64,000 nucleotides of DNA. It comes from an uncultured Eubacterium sp. Lineage in GTDB: Bacteria; Bacillota; Clostridia; Lachnospirales; Lachnospiraceae. Both the position numbers and the translations under genes were made by a program. Location: assembly GCA_945946665.1 (NCBI GenBank), contig CAMEWO010000004.1:1-64000 (forward strand), written 5' to 3'. The first letter of the stretch is position 1; every line of letters begins with the position of its first letter. The notes under the pieces were generated by a model. It worked only from the letters and a program-made list of their open reading frames with translations, was not told where the DNA came from and searched no databases. Shown piece by piece: positions 9,391 through 18,247 of this stretch.

Positions 9391-10113
9391 ATGGCTGATA
9401 AACTGATTAGTGTGGGTAACAAGATAGAGATAAATATTATTAAGGACAGAAATGTCAGGAATGATGAGGAAAAGGTTACGTATGTCAGCCAAATCCTTGA
9501 TTTTGATGGGGAACAAATTGTTGCAGCTCTCCCTATACGCGAAGGACACCTGGTTACACTGGAAGTGAATAGTAATCTGGAATGTTATTTCTATACAGGC
9601 TCAGGAATATACAAGGCACATGCCCATATTACATCAAGATACAAACAGGGGAACCTTTATATGATGAACCTGGAGCTGAAGGATGAACTTAAAAAGTTTC
9701 AAAGAAGACAGTTTTTCAGGCTCCCATGCAATATAATAACTACTTTGAGGACAATGGGTGTGTCAGAGGTTCTTGATTATTCAATGAAACATGAAGTTAA
9801 AGATAATCCAGATGCAGAAGTTGTACAGGGGGTTATAGTCGATATAAGTGGTGGAGGCACAAGAGTGTTTTCAAAATCCAGATATAAAAGTGGGGATTAC
9901 GTTTATATGAATTTTCCTCTTGAGATGAATATTGGTATAAAGAACGTGTCTGTTCTTGCCAAAGTTATCTCATCATCAGAGCTGGCAGGGAGACAGGGCT
10001 ATTGTGATAACAGGCTTCAGTTTAAGGAGATACCGGCATCGCTTAGGGATTCAATTGTAAAATATATATTTGAACAGCAAAGAAAGAAACAAAACAGCAG
10101 GAAAGAGGGTTAG
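9391..10113 (+). CDS. YcgR-like PilZ domain protein, predicted c-di-GMP flagellar brake
   Basis: A 240-residue protein with an N-terminal YcgR-type domain (about residues 1-100) and a C-terminal PilZ domain. The c-di-GMP ligands are visible: the arginine motif in FQRRQFFRLPC (about residues 106-116) and DISGGGTR (about residues 151-158). Proteins of this family slow or steer flagella when c-di-GMP rises. It lies between flhG and cheB, the place of B. subtilis-type motility genes. No diguanylate cyclase is in the window. Confidence 0.88.
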   Translation: MADKLISVGNKIEINIIKDRNVRNDEEKVTYVSQILDFDGEQIVAALPIREGHLVTLEVNSNLECYFYTGSGIYKAHAHITSRYKQGNLYMMNLELKDELKKFQRRQFFRLPCNIITTLRTMGVSEVLDYSMKHEVKDNPDAEVVQGVIVDISGGGTRVFSKSRYKSGDYVYMNFPLEMNIGIKNVSVLAKVISSSELAGRQGYCDNRLQFKEIPASLRDSIVKYIFEQQRKKQNSRKEG

Positions 10114-10114
10114 A

Positions 10115-11335
10115 ATGGGAAAGAAAATACTTGTAATTGATGATTCTGCACTCATGAGAAGGGTAATCTCTGATATAATCAACTCAGATGATGAGTACGA
10201 GGTAGCGGCTATTGCTAAAGATGGACTTGAGGGATTTGATTTGATTGTTTCTAATCCTGATTTGTACAGTGCAGTTATTCTTGACATTAACATGCCAAAG
10301 ATGAATGGACTTGAGCTTCTTGAAAAACTTCAGAAGAACAGGATTCAGCAGACAGTTATTATTGTTAGCACGGTGGCAAAGGAAGGGGCAAGAGAGACAA
10401 TCAGGGCTCTTGAACTTGGGGCTTTTGATTTTGTTACCAAACCTGAAAATTATCTGGAAACCAAGGGGGAAGTGTTCAAGAACAGAATACGGGAGATGCT
10501 TGATGTAGCAACATCGGCAAAAGAACCTATGGCAGCATCATTGAGTGAAGGTTCATTCCGTACACCTGACAGGACTGTAAGGAGAACATCTTCATCAGTA
10601 TTACCAGGTACACCAGTATCATCCAGAACGTCTGCAGCGTCAGGAGATGTATCTTCTAACAGGGTATCTCTTGATTTCAGAATTAAATCACAGAGGATGG
10701 ATGAACCGGCAGTCAAGGTTGAATCAGGAAAATTCCGTGGAGTTAAATCCGGAGAGAACAAGCTTGTAGCACTTGCGTGTTCAACAGGAGGGCCTAAGAC
10801 ATTACAGAAAGTCATTCCAATGCTTCCTGCTAATCTGGATGCACCGATGGTTGTAGTGCAGCATATGCCGGCAGGATTTACAGCATCCCTTGCACAGAGA
10901 CTTAATGAACTTAGTGAGATTAATGTTAAGGAAGCTAAGGATGGGGAAGTTCTTGTTAAAGGAACAGTATATGTTGCTCCGGGAGGAAAGCATTTAAGAG
11001 TTGCTAAAGTACCAGGTGGCTATGGGATTACTTTAAGTGAAGAACCGGCGGTTGATGGATTAAGACCTTGTGCGAATCTAATGTATCAGTCTTTGGAAAG
11101 ATGTGATTTTGATGAAATCACATGCGTTGTCCTTACAGGTATGGGGGCAGATGGAACCAAAGGTATATCGGGTCTGGCAGCCCGTCATAAGAAAATACAT
11201 GTCATTGCACAGGATGAAGAAACATGCGTTGTCTATGGAATGCCAAAAGCCATTGCCCAGACTGGGCTGGTTGATGAGATAGTACCGGTTAACCAGGTGG
11301 CAGAAATAATTACAAAGAACGTGGGGGTATCTTAA
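10115..11335 (+). CDS. cheB: Chemotaxis glutamate methylesterase CheB
   Basis: A 406-residue two-domain protein that demethylates and deamidates chemoreceptors. The N-terminal receiver domain has D9-D10 and phospho-acceptor D57. A 100-residue Ser/Thr/Arg-rich linker follows. The C-terminal CheB esterase domain shows the catalytic Ser (ACSTGGP), His (VVQHMPAGFT) and Asp (LTGMGADGT) motifs. ATG 10115 follows GAAAGAGGGTTAGA one base after the PilZ gene; longer in-frame extension into that gene is unlikely. cheA starts two bases after its stop. Confidence 0.97.
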   Translation: MGKKILVIDDSALMRRVISDIINSDDEYEVAAIAKDGLEGFDLIVSNPDLYSAVILDINMPKMNGLELLEKLQKNRIQQTVIIVSTVAKEGARETIRALELGAFDFVTKPENYLETKGEVFKNRIREMLDVATSAKEPMAASLSEGSFRTPDRTVRRTSSSVLPGTPVSSRTSAASGDVSSNRVSLDFRIKSQRMDEPAVKVESGKFRGVKSGENKLVALACSTGGPKTLQKVIPMLPANLDAPMVVVQHMPAGFTASLAQRLNELSEINVKEAKDGEVLVKGTVYVAPGGKHLRVAKVPGGYGITLSEEPAVDGLRPCANLMYQSLERCDFDEITCVVLTGMGADGTKGISGLAARHKKIHVIAQDEETCVVYGMPKAIAQTGLVDEIVPVNQVAEIITKNVGVS

Positions 11336-11336
11336 A

Positions 11337-13442
11337 ATGGATGTAAGCCAGTATCTAGAGATTTTTATTGATGAATCTAATGAACATTTACAGAATCTTA
11401 GCGATCAGTTAATGATTCTTGAGAAGGAGCCGGAGAACAGCGATACAATTAACGAGATTTTCCGTGCAGCTCATTCTTTAAAGGGAATGGCTGGAACAAT
11501 GGGCTATAAGAGAATGCAGAATCTTACTCATGATATGGAGAATGTATTTTCAGAGGTTCGCAATGGTAATATTAAGGTTAATGCCAGTATGGTAGATTGC
11601 TTGTTCCAGTGTCTGGATGCCCTTGAAGAGTATGTTACTAATATACAGCAGAACCAGGATGAGGGAACTAACGATAATGAGCCGATTATTAAAGCTTTGA
11701 ACAGCTTTATCAATGGAAGTAAGGGCGAAGAATCAGCTTCGGCTGCTGAGAGCACACAGCAGGCTCCTGCACAGGCAGCAGCTCCAGAGTCATCAGAACA
11801 GTATAATGGATTAACTCTTGCTGATTTTGAAAAGAATGCAGTTAATGAGGCTTTGAAGAAGGGGCTTCATGCTTATAAGATAAGAGTTTTAGTGGATGAG
11901 AATTGTATACTTAAGGCTGCAAGAGCCTTTCTTGTATTCAAGAACCTTGAGGGACACTGTGATATTATTAAGTCAGAGCCATCTGTTCAGGATATTGAGG
12001 ATGAGAGATTTGATTTTGACTTTAGCCTTGTAGTTGTTTCTTCAGAAAGCTTTGCTGATATTGTTAAGATTATTAAGAATGTTTCTGAAATTAAGGATGC
12101 AATTGGAGAAGAGATTACAACTCCATTTGAAGAAGAAACACATGAAGAAGTTAACACTGAGAATGTTGTTCAGGAAAAGCAGCAGACAGAGCAGCATCCT
12201 GATGTAAAGGAGAGCAAGCCGGCTCAGCCTGCACAGGGTGGAAAACAGCCTGCCGCAGCGGCTAATAAGGCTAAGCCGGTTGGACATACAGTCAGAGTTG
12301 ATATTGAGAAACTTGATATTCTTATGAATCTTGTCAGCGAGCTTATTATTGCGAAGAATGGACTTGTTTCGGCAAGTGCAGTTGAGGAAGATGGAGAGGT
12401 AACTGTTAACCAGAACTTCAATGAGCAGATTGAGTATCTTGAGAGAGTTACAACGAACCTTCATGAGTCTGTAATGAAGGTAAGAATGATGCCAATTGAG
12501 AGCGTTGTAAGTAAATTCCCAAGAATGATAAGAGATCTTACAAAGAAACTTGGAAAGCCAATGGAACTGTATATGTCAGGTGAGGAAACAGAATTAGACA
12601 GAACAGTCATTGATGAAATTGGTGATCCATTAATGCATCTTCTTAGAAATTCTGCTGACCATGGAATTGAAAGTGCTGAGATAAGACGCGAAAGAGGAAA
12701 GAATGAGGTCGGCTCTATTTTCCTTGATGCATACCAGGATGGTAATAACGTTGTTATTGAGGTAAGGGATGATGGTAATGGTATAGATGTAGAGAAAGTC
12801 AGAAACAAGGCTATTGAGAAGGGGACTATAACGGAAGAACAGGCTGCTGTTATGTCAGAGGAAGAGATTATTAATCTTCTTTTCAGACCAAGCTTTTCAA
12901 CTGCTGAAAAGGTTACAGATGTTTCTGGACGTGGCGTGGGTCTTGACGTTGTTAAATCCAAGATAGAGGCTCTTGGAGGCGATGTTGAGGTTAAATCCGT
13001 ATATGGAGAAGGAAGCACATTTATTATCAGGCTCCCACTTACTCTTGCTATTATCCAGGCATTAATGGTTAAACTTGGTGATGAAAAGTTTGCTATTTCA
13101 CTTGGTTCTATCCAGACAATTGAAGATATTCCGGTAAGTGAGATAAAGTATGTTCACGCTAAAGAGGTTATCCATATAAGAGGAAGTGTAATTCCACTTA
13201 TCAGATTAAGAGATCTTTTAGATGTTCCGGGTGAGCAGGAAAATCAGGAAAATATTACTGTTGTTATTGTAAGTAAGGGAGACAAGTATGCAGGTTTGGT
13301 AGTAGATAGCCTTATTGGTCAGATGGAAATCGTTATTAAGTCATTAGGCAAGTATATTAATATCAATAAGATGATAAGCGGTGCCACAATATTAGGTGAT
13401 GGTTCTGTTGCATTAATTATTGATGCCAACACACTTGTTTAG
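11337..13442 (+). CDS. cheA: Chemotaxis sensor kinase CheA
   Basis: A 701-residue kinase with full domain order: P1/Hpt with phosphorylated H46 (AAHSLKGMAGTMG), P2 CheY-binding region (about residues 170-255), a low-complexity linker, P3 dimerisation helices, P4 ATPase (N box LRNSADHGIE, G1 DDGNGID, G2 GRGVGLDVV) and a C-terminal CheW-like P5. It phosphorylates CheY and CheB of the same operon. No key residue is missing. Confidence 0.98.
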   Translation: MDVSQYLEIFIDESNEHLQNLSDQLMILEKEPENSDTINEIFRAAHSLKGMAGTMGYKRMQNLTHDMENVFSEVRNGNIKVNASMVDCLFQCLDALEEYVTNIQQNQDEGTNDNEPIIKALNSFINGSKGEESASAAESTQQAPAQAAAPESSEQYNGLTLADFEKNAVNEALKKGLHAYKIRVLVDENCILKAARAFLVFKNLEGHCDIIKSEPSVQDIEDERFDFDFSLVVVSSESFADIVKIIKNVSEIKDAIGEEITTPFEEETHEEVNTENVVQEKQQTEQHPDVKESKPAQPAQGGKQPAAAANKAKPVGHTVRVDIEKLDILMNLVSELIIAKNGLVSASAVEEDGEVTVNQNFNEQIEYLERVTTNLHESVMKVRMMPIESVVSKFPRMIRDLTKKLGKPMELYMSGEETELDRTVIDEIGDPLMHLLRNSADHGIESAEIRRERGKNEVGSIFLDAYQDGNNVVIEVRDDGNGIDVEKVRNKAIEKGTITEEQAAVMSEEEIINLLFRPSFSTAEKVTDVSGRGVGLDVVKSKIEALGGDVEVKSVYGEGSTFIIRLPLTLAIIQALMVKLGDEKFAISLGSIQTIEDIPVSEIKYVHAKEVIHIRGSVIPLIRLRDLLDVPGEQENQENITVVIVSKGDKYAGLVVDSLIGQMEIVIKSLGKYININKMISGATILGDGSVALIIDANTLV

Positions 13443-13476
13443 TTAATAAAGGATTGAAAGGATTAGGTGACTATCT

Positions 13477-13944
13477 ATGGAAGAAGTTAAAGCAATTAGT
13501 AATAATGATAATAGCTCAGAGACAGTACAGTACATAGTTGTTAAAATTGGCAATGAGCAGTATGGAATCGATATCCAGTATATTGACAATATAGTTCGCA
13601 ATCAGAAAATTACAAGAGTACCTAAGGCACAGCCTTATTTTAAGGGTGTAATTAATCTTCGTGGTGAAATTATTCCTGTTATGAGTATCAGGTTAAGACT
13701 TGGTCTTGAAGATGATGAGTTCACAGACAAGACAAGAATAATTATCATTAAGATTGATTCTTCAACTATTGGTGTTGTTGTTGACCAGGTGAAAGAGGTT
13801 GTTACTCTTGTACAGGATAATGTTGAGAAGGTTACAAGAACCGCCAGTGATGATGCTTTTTCTAATTATATAAGTGGAATTGGAAAGAGTAACGATGAAT
13901 TGATTTCTCTTCTTGATATTGTTTCTCTTGTAGAAGAGTCGTAA
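13477..13944 (+). CDS. cheW: Chemotaxis coupling protein CheW
   Basis: A 155-residue CheW-like domain that links receptors to CheA. The family pattern is visible in VVKIGNEQYGIDIQYI, the conserved VINLRGEIIPV motif and IGVVVDQVKEV. Its place between cheA and cheC is standard for Firmicutes. The start has GAAAGGATTAGGTGA upstream. Confidence 0.96.
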   Translation: MEEVKAISNNDNSSETVQYIVVKIGNEQYGIDIQYIDNIVRNQKITRVPKAQPYFKGVINLRGEIIPVMSIRLRLGLEDDEFTDKTRIIIIKIDSSTIGVVVDQVKEVVTLVQDNVEKVTRTASDDAFSNYISGIGKSNDELISLLDIVSLVEES

Positions 13945-13967
13945 TAATTTGCAGTGGGAGGTTTTGT

Positions 13968-14597
13968 ATGCCTAAGTTAGATCTTGATCAACTTAATGAT
14001 ATGCAGTTTGATGTCTTAAGGGAGATTGGTAATATTGGTGCGGGCAATGCAACAACAGCGTTATCAACTATGCTGAATATTAAAGTTGATATGTCAGTGC
14101 CTAATGTTGCTTTGTTGCCTTTCAATGAGATTGCATCTGTTGTAGGGTCTGAAGAGGATACGGTTGTTGGTATCCTTATTCAGCTGGATGGTGAAGTTAA
14201 TGGTATGATGATGTTCATATTTGATATGAAATCAGCACATCATCTTGTTAATAGTCTGATGTTCAGAGACATCCATGAGAATGAAGATGATAATATAGAG
14301 AGTTTTTCAGAGATGGATATGTCAGCTCTTAATGAGATTGGTAATATTGTGTCAGGTTCATACCTTAATGCATTGGCGGGATTAACCGGACTGAAGATGG
14401 TATGTTCTGTGCCAAGCCTTACAGTGGACATGGTTGGAGCTCTGCTAAGTGTACCGGCTGCAGAATTTGGTAAGTATGGTGACAAGATGTTAATGATTCA
14501 GTCTCAGTTTGGAGAAGAAGATTTTGTGACAGGATATTTTCTTCTTATACCTGAGCTGGAATCTTATGATAGAATTCTTAATTCACTTGGAATGTAA
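13968..14597 (+). CDS. cheC: CheY-P phosphatase CheC
   Basis: A 209-residue CheC with two phosphatase half-sites, LREIGNIGAGNATTALS (about residues 16-32) and LNEIGNIVSGSYLNALA (about residues 122-138), each keeping the E and N residues. CheC forms a complex with CheD, and CheY-P favours this complex. Neighbour cheD follows after 30 bp. With FliY, the operon therefore encodes four CheC-type active sites. Confidence 0.96.
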   Translation: MPKLDLDQLNDMQFDVLREIGNIGAGNATTALSTMLNIKVDMSVPNVALLPFNEIASVVGSEEDTVVGILIQLDGEVNGMMMFIFDMKSAHHLVNSLMFRDIHENEDDNIESFSEMDMSALNEIGNIVSGSYLNALAGLTGLKMVCSVPSLTVDMVGALLSVPAAEFGKYGDKMLMIQSQFGEEDFVTGYFLLIPELESYDRILNSLGM

Positions 14598-14627
14598 TTG
14601 TTATTTAAAGGTGGTTCGTAACTTAAG

Positions 14628-15113
14628 ATGGGGAACATGATTAAAGTCGGAATGGCTGATTTAAAGGTGTGTAAATATCCGGATTCACTGACAACTCTTG
14701 GCTTGGGATCCTGTGTGGGAGTAGCGTTATATGATCCAATGACTAAAGTTAGTGGACTGTTACATTGTATGCTTCCAGACAGCACTGCAATCAGAAATAA
14801 TTCTAATCCTGCTAAATTTGCTGATACAGGAATAGATGAATTGATTAAAGAGATGGTAGAACAGGGAGCTAACAGGAGTAGACTTGTTGCCAAAATTGCT
14901 GGTGGTGCCCAGATGTTTGCAATGAAGACAACCAATGATACGTTGCGTGTTGGTGAGAGGAATGCAGCAGCCGCAAAAGAGAAACTTAAAGAATATAATA
15001 TAAGACTGCTGGCAGAGGACTGCGGTCTTAATTATGGTAGAACAGTAGAGTTTTACTCTGAAACAGGAGATTATATTATTAAGGCAGTTGGTAAACCGCC
15101 TAAAACAATCTAG
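14628..15113 (+). CDS. cheD: Chemoreceptor glutamine deamidase CheD
   Basis: A 161-residue cysteine hydrolase that deamidates receptor glutamines and works with CheC. The catalytic Cys is in LGLGSCVGVALYD and the His in LLHCMLPDS. Gly-Gly-Ala (KIAGGAQMF) is also conserved. AAAGGTGG lies upstream of ATG 14628 with slightly long spacing; an in-frame ATG three codons later is an alternative. Confidence 0.95.
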   Translation: MGNMIKVGMADLKVCKYPDSLTTLGLGSCVGVALYDPMTKVSGLLHCMLPDSTAIRNNSNPAKFADTGIDELIKEMVEQGANRSRLVAKIAGGAQMFAMKTTNDTLRVGERNAAAAKEKLKEYNIRLLAEDCGLNYGRTVEFYSETGDYIIKAVGKPPKTI

Positions 15114-15138
15114 TTTATTTTAGGAAAGTTGCGTAGAT

Positions 15139-15444
15139 ATGAAGAAATTTCGTAATGTCCCAGCATTGATTACGCTTTTGGCTGGCTTTGTTACAAGCGT
15201 GCTGATGATAATTAACAGAATTCCAATTGTTACATTTCTTTGGACTCTGGCTCTTGTTATGGTGGGGTTCTTCTTCGTGGGGCTGCTTGTTAGATTCATT
15301 CTTAATAAGTTTTTTCAGGACAAGAATGAGGAAAATAAAGATAATAACGATAGTCCAGATGAGGGCGAAGAGAATGCCGGTAATTTGGATGGAACAGAAG
15401 AAGCTTCTAAGGAAGAAACTTCAGACAGCGAGGGCGTGCAATAA
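15139..15444 (+). CDS. Small two-helix membrane protein of the motility operon
   Basis: A 101-residue protein I do not recognise. It has two hydrophobic spans (about residues 8-27 and 30-54) joined by a very short loop, then an acidic, Asn/Glu/Asp-rich tail with no predicted fold. It lies between cheD and sigD with 25 and 21 bp gaps and a ribosome site of AGGAAAG, so it is surely co-transcribed with motility genes. B. subtilis has a small protein (YlxL) in a comparable place, but I see no clear similarity. Confidence 0.75.
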   Translation: MKKFRNVPALITLLAGFVTSVLMIINRIPIVTFLWTLALVMVGFFFVGLLVRFILNKFFQDKNEENKDNNDSPDEGEENAGNLDGTEEASKEETSDSEGVQ

Positions 15445-15465
15445 CTAACAGATGGGGGCTAACAT

Positions 15466-16230
15466 ATGGATGAGTCAAGCAGAGACAGACTGTGGCAGAA
15501 TTATTCAAAAACTCACAGTCCAGAATACAGAGATCAGCTGATATTAGAGTATGCACAACTGGTTAAGCTGGTAGCAGGAAGATTGAGCATGTATCTTGGA
15601 TACAATGTAGAATATGATGATCTTGTTGGATATGGAATTTTTGGACTGATTGATGCTATTGATAAATTTGACTATGGTAAGAATGTTAAATTTGAAACTT
15701 ATGCAAGTCTGAGAATCCGTGGTGCAATTCTTGACCAGATAAGAAAGATGGACTGGATTCCAAGATCTCTTCGCCAGAAGCAGAAAAAGATTGATGCTGC
15801 AATGTCTAAGATTGAGGCGGAGACAGGAAAGGCTGCTACAGATGAAGAGATAGCTGCGGAGCTTGGAATTTCTCTGGATGAATTAAATAACTGGCAGGGT
15901 CAGGCCAAGATGACTAATCTTGTTTCTCTTGATGAATTTACTGAAGAGGGCACAGAAACAGCAAAGATGGAAGCTGTAGGTAATGCCAGATTTGAGCATC
16001 CTGAAGAAGCCGTTGAAAAAGAAGAACTGAAGAAGATGATTGTTGAGGCCCTTGATACTCTGACTGAGAAAGAAAGGGAAGTTGTGGTGCTATATTATTA
16101 TGAGGAGATGACACTTAAAGAAATCAGTATGGTCCTTGAGGTGTCGGAATCAAGGGTATCGCAGCTGCATACTAAAGCTCTTAACAAGATGAAATTAAAG
16201 CTTGGTGATTACATGGGGATACTTAGCTGA
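15466..16230 (+). CDS. sigD: Flagellar RNA polymerase sigma factor SigD (sigma-28, FliA)
   Basis: A 254-residue sigma factor directing late flagellar, chemotaxis and autolysin genes. Region 2 is clear (YDDLVGYGIFGLIDAIDKFDYGKNVKFETYASLRIRG split over about residues 50-87), region 3 has RSLRQKQKKI, and region 4 ends in a helix-turn-helix (MTLKEISMVLEVSESRVSQL). GGGGG upstream supports ATG 15466. Its presence makes sigma-28 promoters elsewhere in this window meaningful; one is proposed at 56602. No anti-sigma factor FlgM gene is seen here. Confidence 0.97.
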   Translation: MDESSRDRLWQNYSKTHSPEYRDQLILEYAQLVKLVAGRLSMYLGYNVEYDDLVGYGIFGLIDAIDKFDYGKNVKFETYASLRIRGAILDQIRKMDWIPRSLRQKQKKIDAAMSKIEAETGKAATDEEIAAELGISLDELNNWQGQAKMTNLVSLDEFTEEGTETAKMEAVGNARFEHPEEAVEKEELKKMIVEALDTLTEKEREVVVLYYYEEMTLKEISMVLEVSESRVSQLHTKALNKMKLKLGDYMGILS

Positions 16231-16268
16231 TGAACAGCTGTTAATTATTATATAATGTGAGGGATACT

Positions 16269-17876
16269 ATGAGAAAATGTAAAAGAGGATATTTCCAGTT
16301 TGAAAACAAGGAAGATGGATTGTATGTTAATGTTTATCCGCCTATGGACGGAAGTAAGGCAGCAGAGGTAGGAGAGGCTGTTTACTATATTGACAAGAAG
16401 AGAATTCAGGGCTGTGATATGGCTGTTCTTAATGATGCATTTAAGAAGGGCGCAAGCCAGGAGATATCAGTAAAGGTTTCCTCAGAAAAACCTTTTCCAT
16501 GTAGTGAATTTGGTGATTACAGAATCAGCCGTGACTGTATGACTGTTGAGGCTGTTTTCTATCCAGGATTTGTTGATTCTTCGGAGTTGAACGTTGACGA
16601 AATAAAAAGTGATCTTGCAAGCCTCAATGTAACTAATGGTATTATTGAGGAACAGATAACTAAATTTATTGATGAAAGAAATTACTATGAGAATTACCTT
16701 GTTGCCCAGGGAACAATGCCTAGGGAAGGAAAGGATGGTTCAATCGAGTATAATTTTAATGTGGATTTAAAGCCTACTCCTAAGATGAATGATGACGGAA
16801 CCGTTGATTTTCATACTCTGGAGAATGTAAACCATGTAAAAACAGGAGATGTAGTTGCTGTTCTTTATCCAGAGGATAGAGGAGATGCAGGAATTGATGT
16901 TTTAGGAAGATCTGTTTTACCAAGAAAGGTTAAGAGAGTTCTTTTCAGATATGGTAAGAATCTTTCTGTGTCTGAAGATGGAACTAAGCTTATTTCACAG
17001 GTAAGTGGTCATGTACAGCTTGAGGGGGATAAGGTATTCGTTTCTAATTGCCTTGAACTGGTGGATGTGGATGCTTCTACCGGTGACATTGATTATGATG
17101 GAAGTGTTGTTATCAAAGGTAATGTGCTGGCAGGATTTTCAGTAAAAGCTGCAGGTGATATAAGTGTAAGTGGAATTGTAGAAGGTGCTACACTTATTTC
17201 AGGTGGTAATATTACGCTGAACAGAGGTGTTCAGGGAATGAATAAAGCAGTTATTAAGGCAAATGGAAATCTTGTTACCAAGTTTATAGAGAGTGCACAG
17301 CTTGTTGAAGTTGGTGGCAATATTGATACGGATTCTATTCTGCACAGTAAAGTTAATGCCAAGGGGAAGATTGTTGCTTCAGGACGAAATGGACTCATTG
17401 TAGGTGGTGAGGTTAAGTCTGTAGTTCTTGTTCAGGCAAAAAATATTGGCAATGCCATGGGAACTAATACTGTTGTAGGAGTTGGACTTGATCCTACTGC
17501 GAAGAAGAGAGTTGATGAACTTAAGAAGAGTCTTTCTGAACTAGGTGCCAATAAGATTAAACTTAACCAGGTAATGGAAGCATTAAGGAAGAAACAGGAA
17601 CTGGAAGGTTCTTTATCTGACGATAAGAGGGAATTTCAGCAGAAGACCATGAGGAATATTATTCTTCTTGAACAGCAGCTTACTGAACAGAAGCAGGAAC
17701 TTGAACAGCTTAGAGAACAGCTGAGTGAAGATGTTAATGCCAGGGTTAGGGTTGAAGGTAATATATATATTGGTGTAAAACTTGTATTTGGTGAACAGAA
17801 CTATTTTGTTAAAGAGAAATTTTCATTCTGTCAGTTTGTTAAGGATCATGCAGAGATTAAGTGTCGTTCAATATAG
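16269..17876 (+). CDS. FapA / DUF342 polymer-like protein
   Basis: A 535-residue member of the FapA (DUF342) family. The N-terminal half is mixed, the centre (about residues 245-400) is a glycine-rich right-handed beta-helix-like repeat region, and residues about 410-490 form a charged coiled coil. I chose ATG 16269, which has GTGAGGG upstream, rather than the in-frame GTG at 16257. DUF342 genes often lie beside sigD in Clostridia, but a flagellar role is inference. One Vibrio homologue (FapA) regulates glucose-responsive adenylate cyclase. Confidence 0.85.
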   Translation: MRKCKRGYFQFENKEDGLYVNVYPPMDGSKAAEVGEAVYYIDKKRIQGCDMAVLNDAFKKGASQEISVKVSSEKPFPCSEFGDYRISRDCMTVEAVFYPGFVDSSELNVDEIKSDLASLNVTNGIIEEQITKFIDERNYYENYLVAQGTMPREGKDGSIEYNFNVDLKPTPKMNDDGTVDFHTLENVNHVKTGDVVAVLYPEDRGDAGIDVLGRSVLPRKVKRVLFRYGKNLSVSEDGTKLISQVSGHVQLEGDKVFVSNCLELVDVDASTGDIDYDGSVVIKGNVLAGFSVKAAGDISVSGIVEGATLISGGNITLNRGVQGMNKAVIKANGNLVTKFIESAQLVEVGGNIDTDSILHSKVNAKGKIVASGRNGLIVGGEVKSVVLVQAKNIGNAMGTNTVVGVGLDPTAKKRVDELKKSLSELGANKIKLNQVMEALRKKQELEGSLSDDKREFQQKTMRNIILLEQQLTEQKQELEQLREQLSEDVNARVRVEGNIYIGVKLVFGEQNYFVKEKFSFCQFVKDHAEIKCRSI

Positions 17877-17912
17877 CATGGAGTCCGGCATCAAAAAAGG
17901 GGATGGGATGTT

Positions 17913-18230
17913 ATGAGTGTAAGACCTGTAGATATGCTGATGATGCAGCAGATAAATGAGGTTTCCCATATTAGGCAGGGGGAAACTGCAAGAACTGCAC
18001 AGCAACAGACCAATATTGTCAACAACAACCAGAAAGACACAGAGGTTAAATCTGAACAGGTAAATCAGAAGGATAATGTTGATAACCAGAATAAAAAATT
18101 TGATGCAAGAGAAAAAAGTGATAATGAATATCAAGGGAATGGTGGTTCCAATAACCGTAACGAAAAGAGAGAAGATGGCACTGTTAAAATCAAGTCATTG
18201 AATCACGGTGGGTTTGATATTAAAATATAA
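17913..18230 (+). CDS. Small hydrophilic protein of the motility operon, unknown function
   Basis: A 105-residue protein without signal peptide, membrane span or recognised domain. It is rich in Asn, Gln, Lys, Asp and Glu and is probably disordered in the middle. Only the N-terminus (VRPVDMLMMQQINEVSHIRQ) and the C-terminus (VKIKSLNHGGFDIKI) look ordered. A good GGGATGGG site precedes the ATG. It lies 36 bp after the DUF342 gene and 17 bp before the SwrB-like gene. Confidence 0.7.
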   Translation: MSVRPVDMLMMQQINEVSHIRQGETARTAQQQTNIVNNNQKDTEVKSEQVNQKDNVDNQNKKFDAREKSDNEYQGNGGSNNRNEKREDGTVKIKSLNHGGFDIKI

Positions 18231-18247
18231 TTTCGGGAAGAGGAATT

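Noticed and set aside
12461-13018. Open frame on the minus strand inside cheA
   Set aside because: Shadow of the cheA kinase domain; low-complexity translation with no domain.
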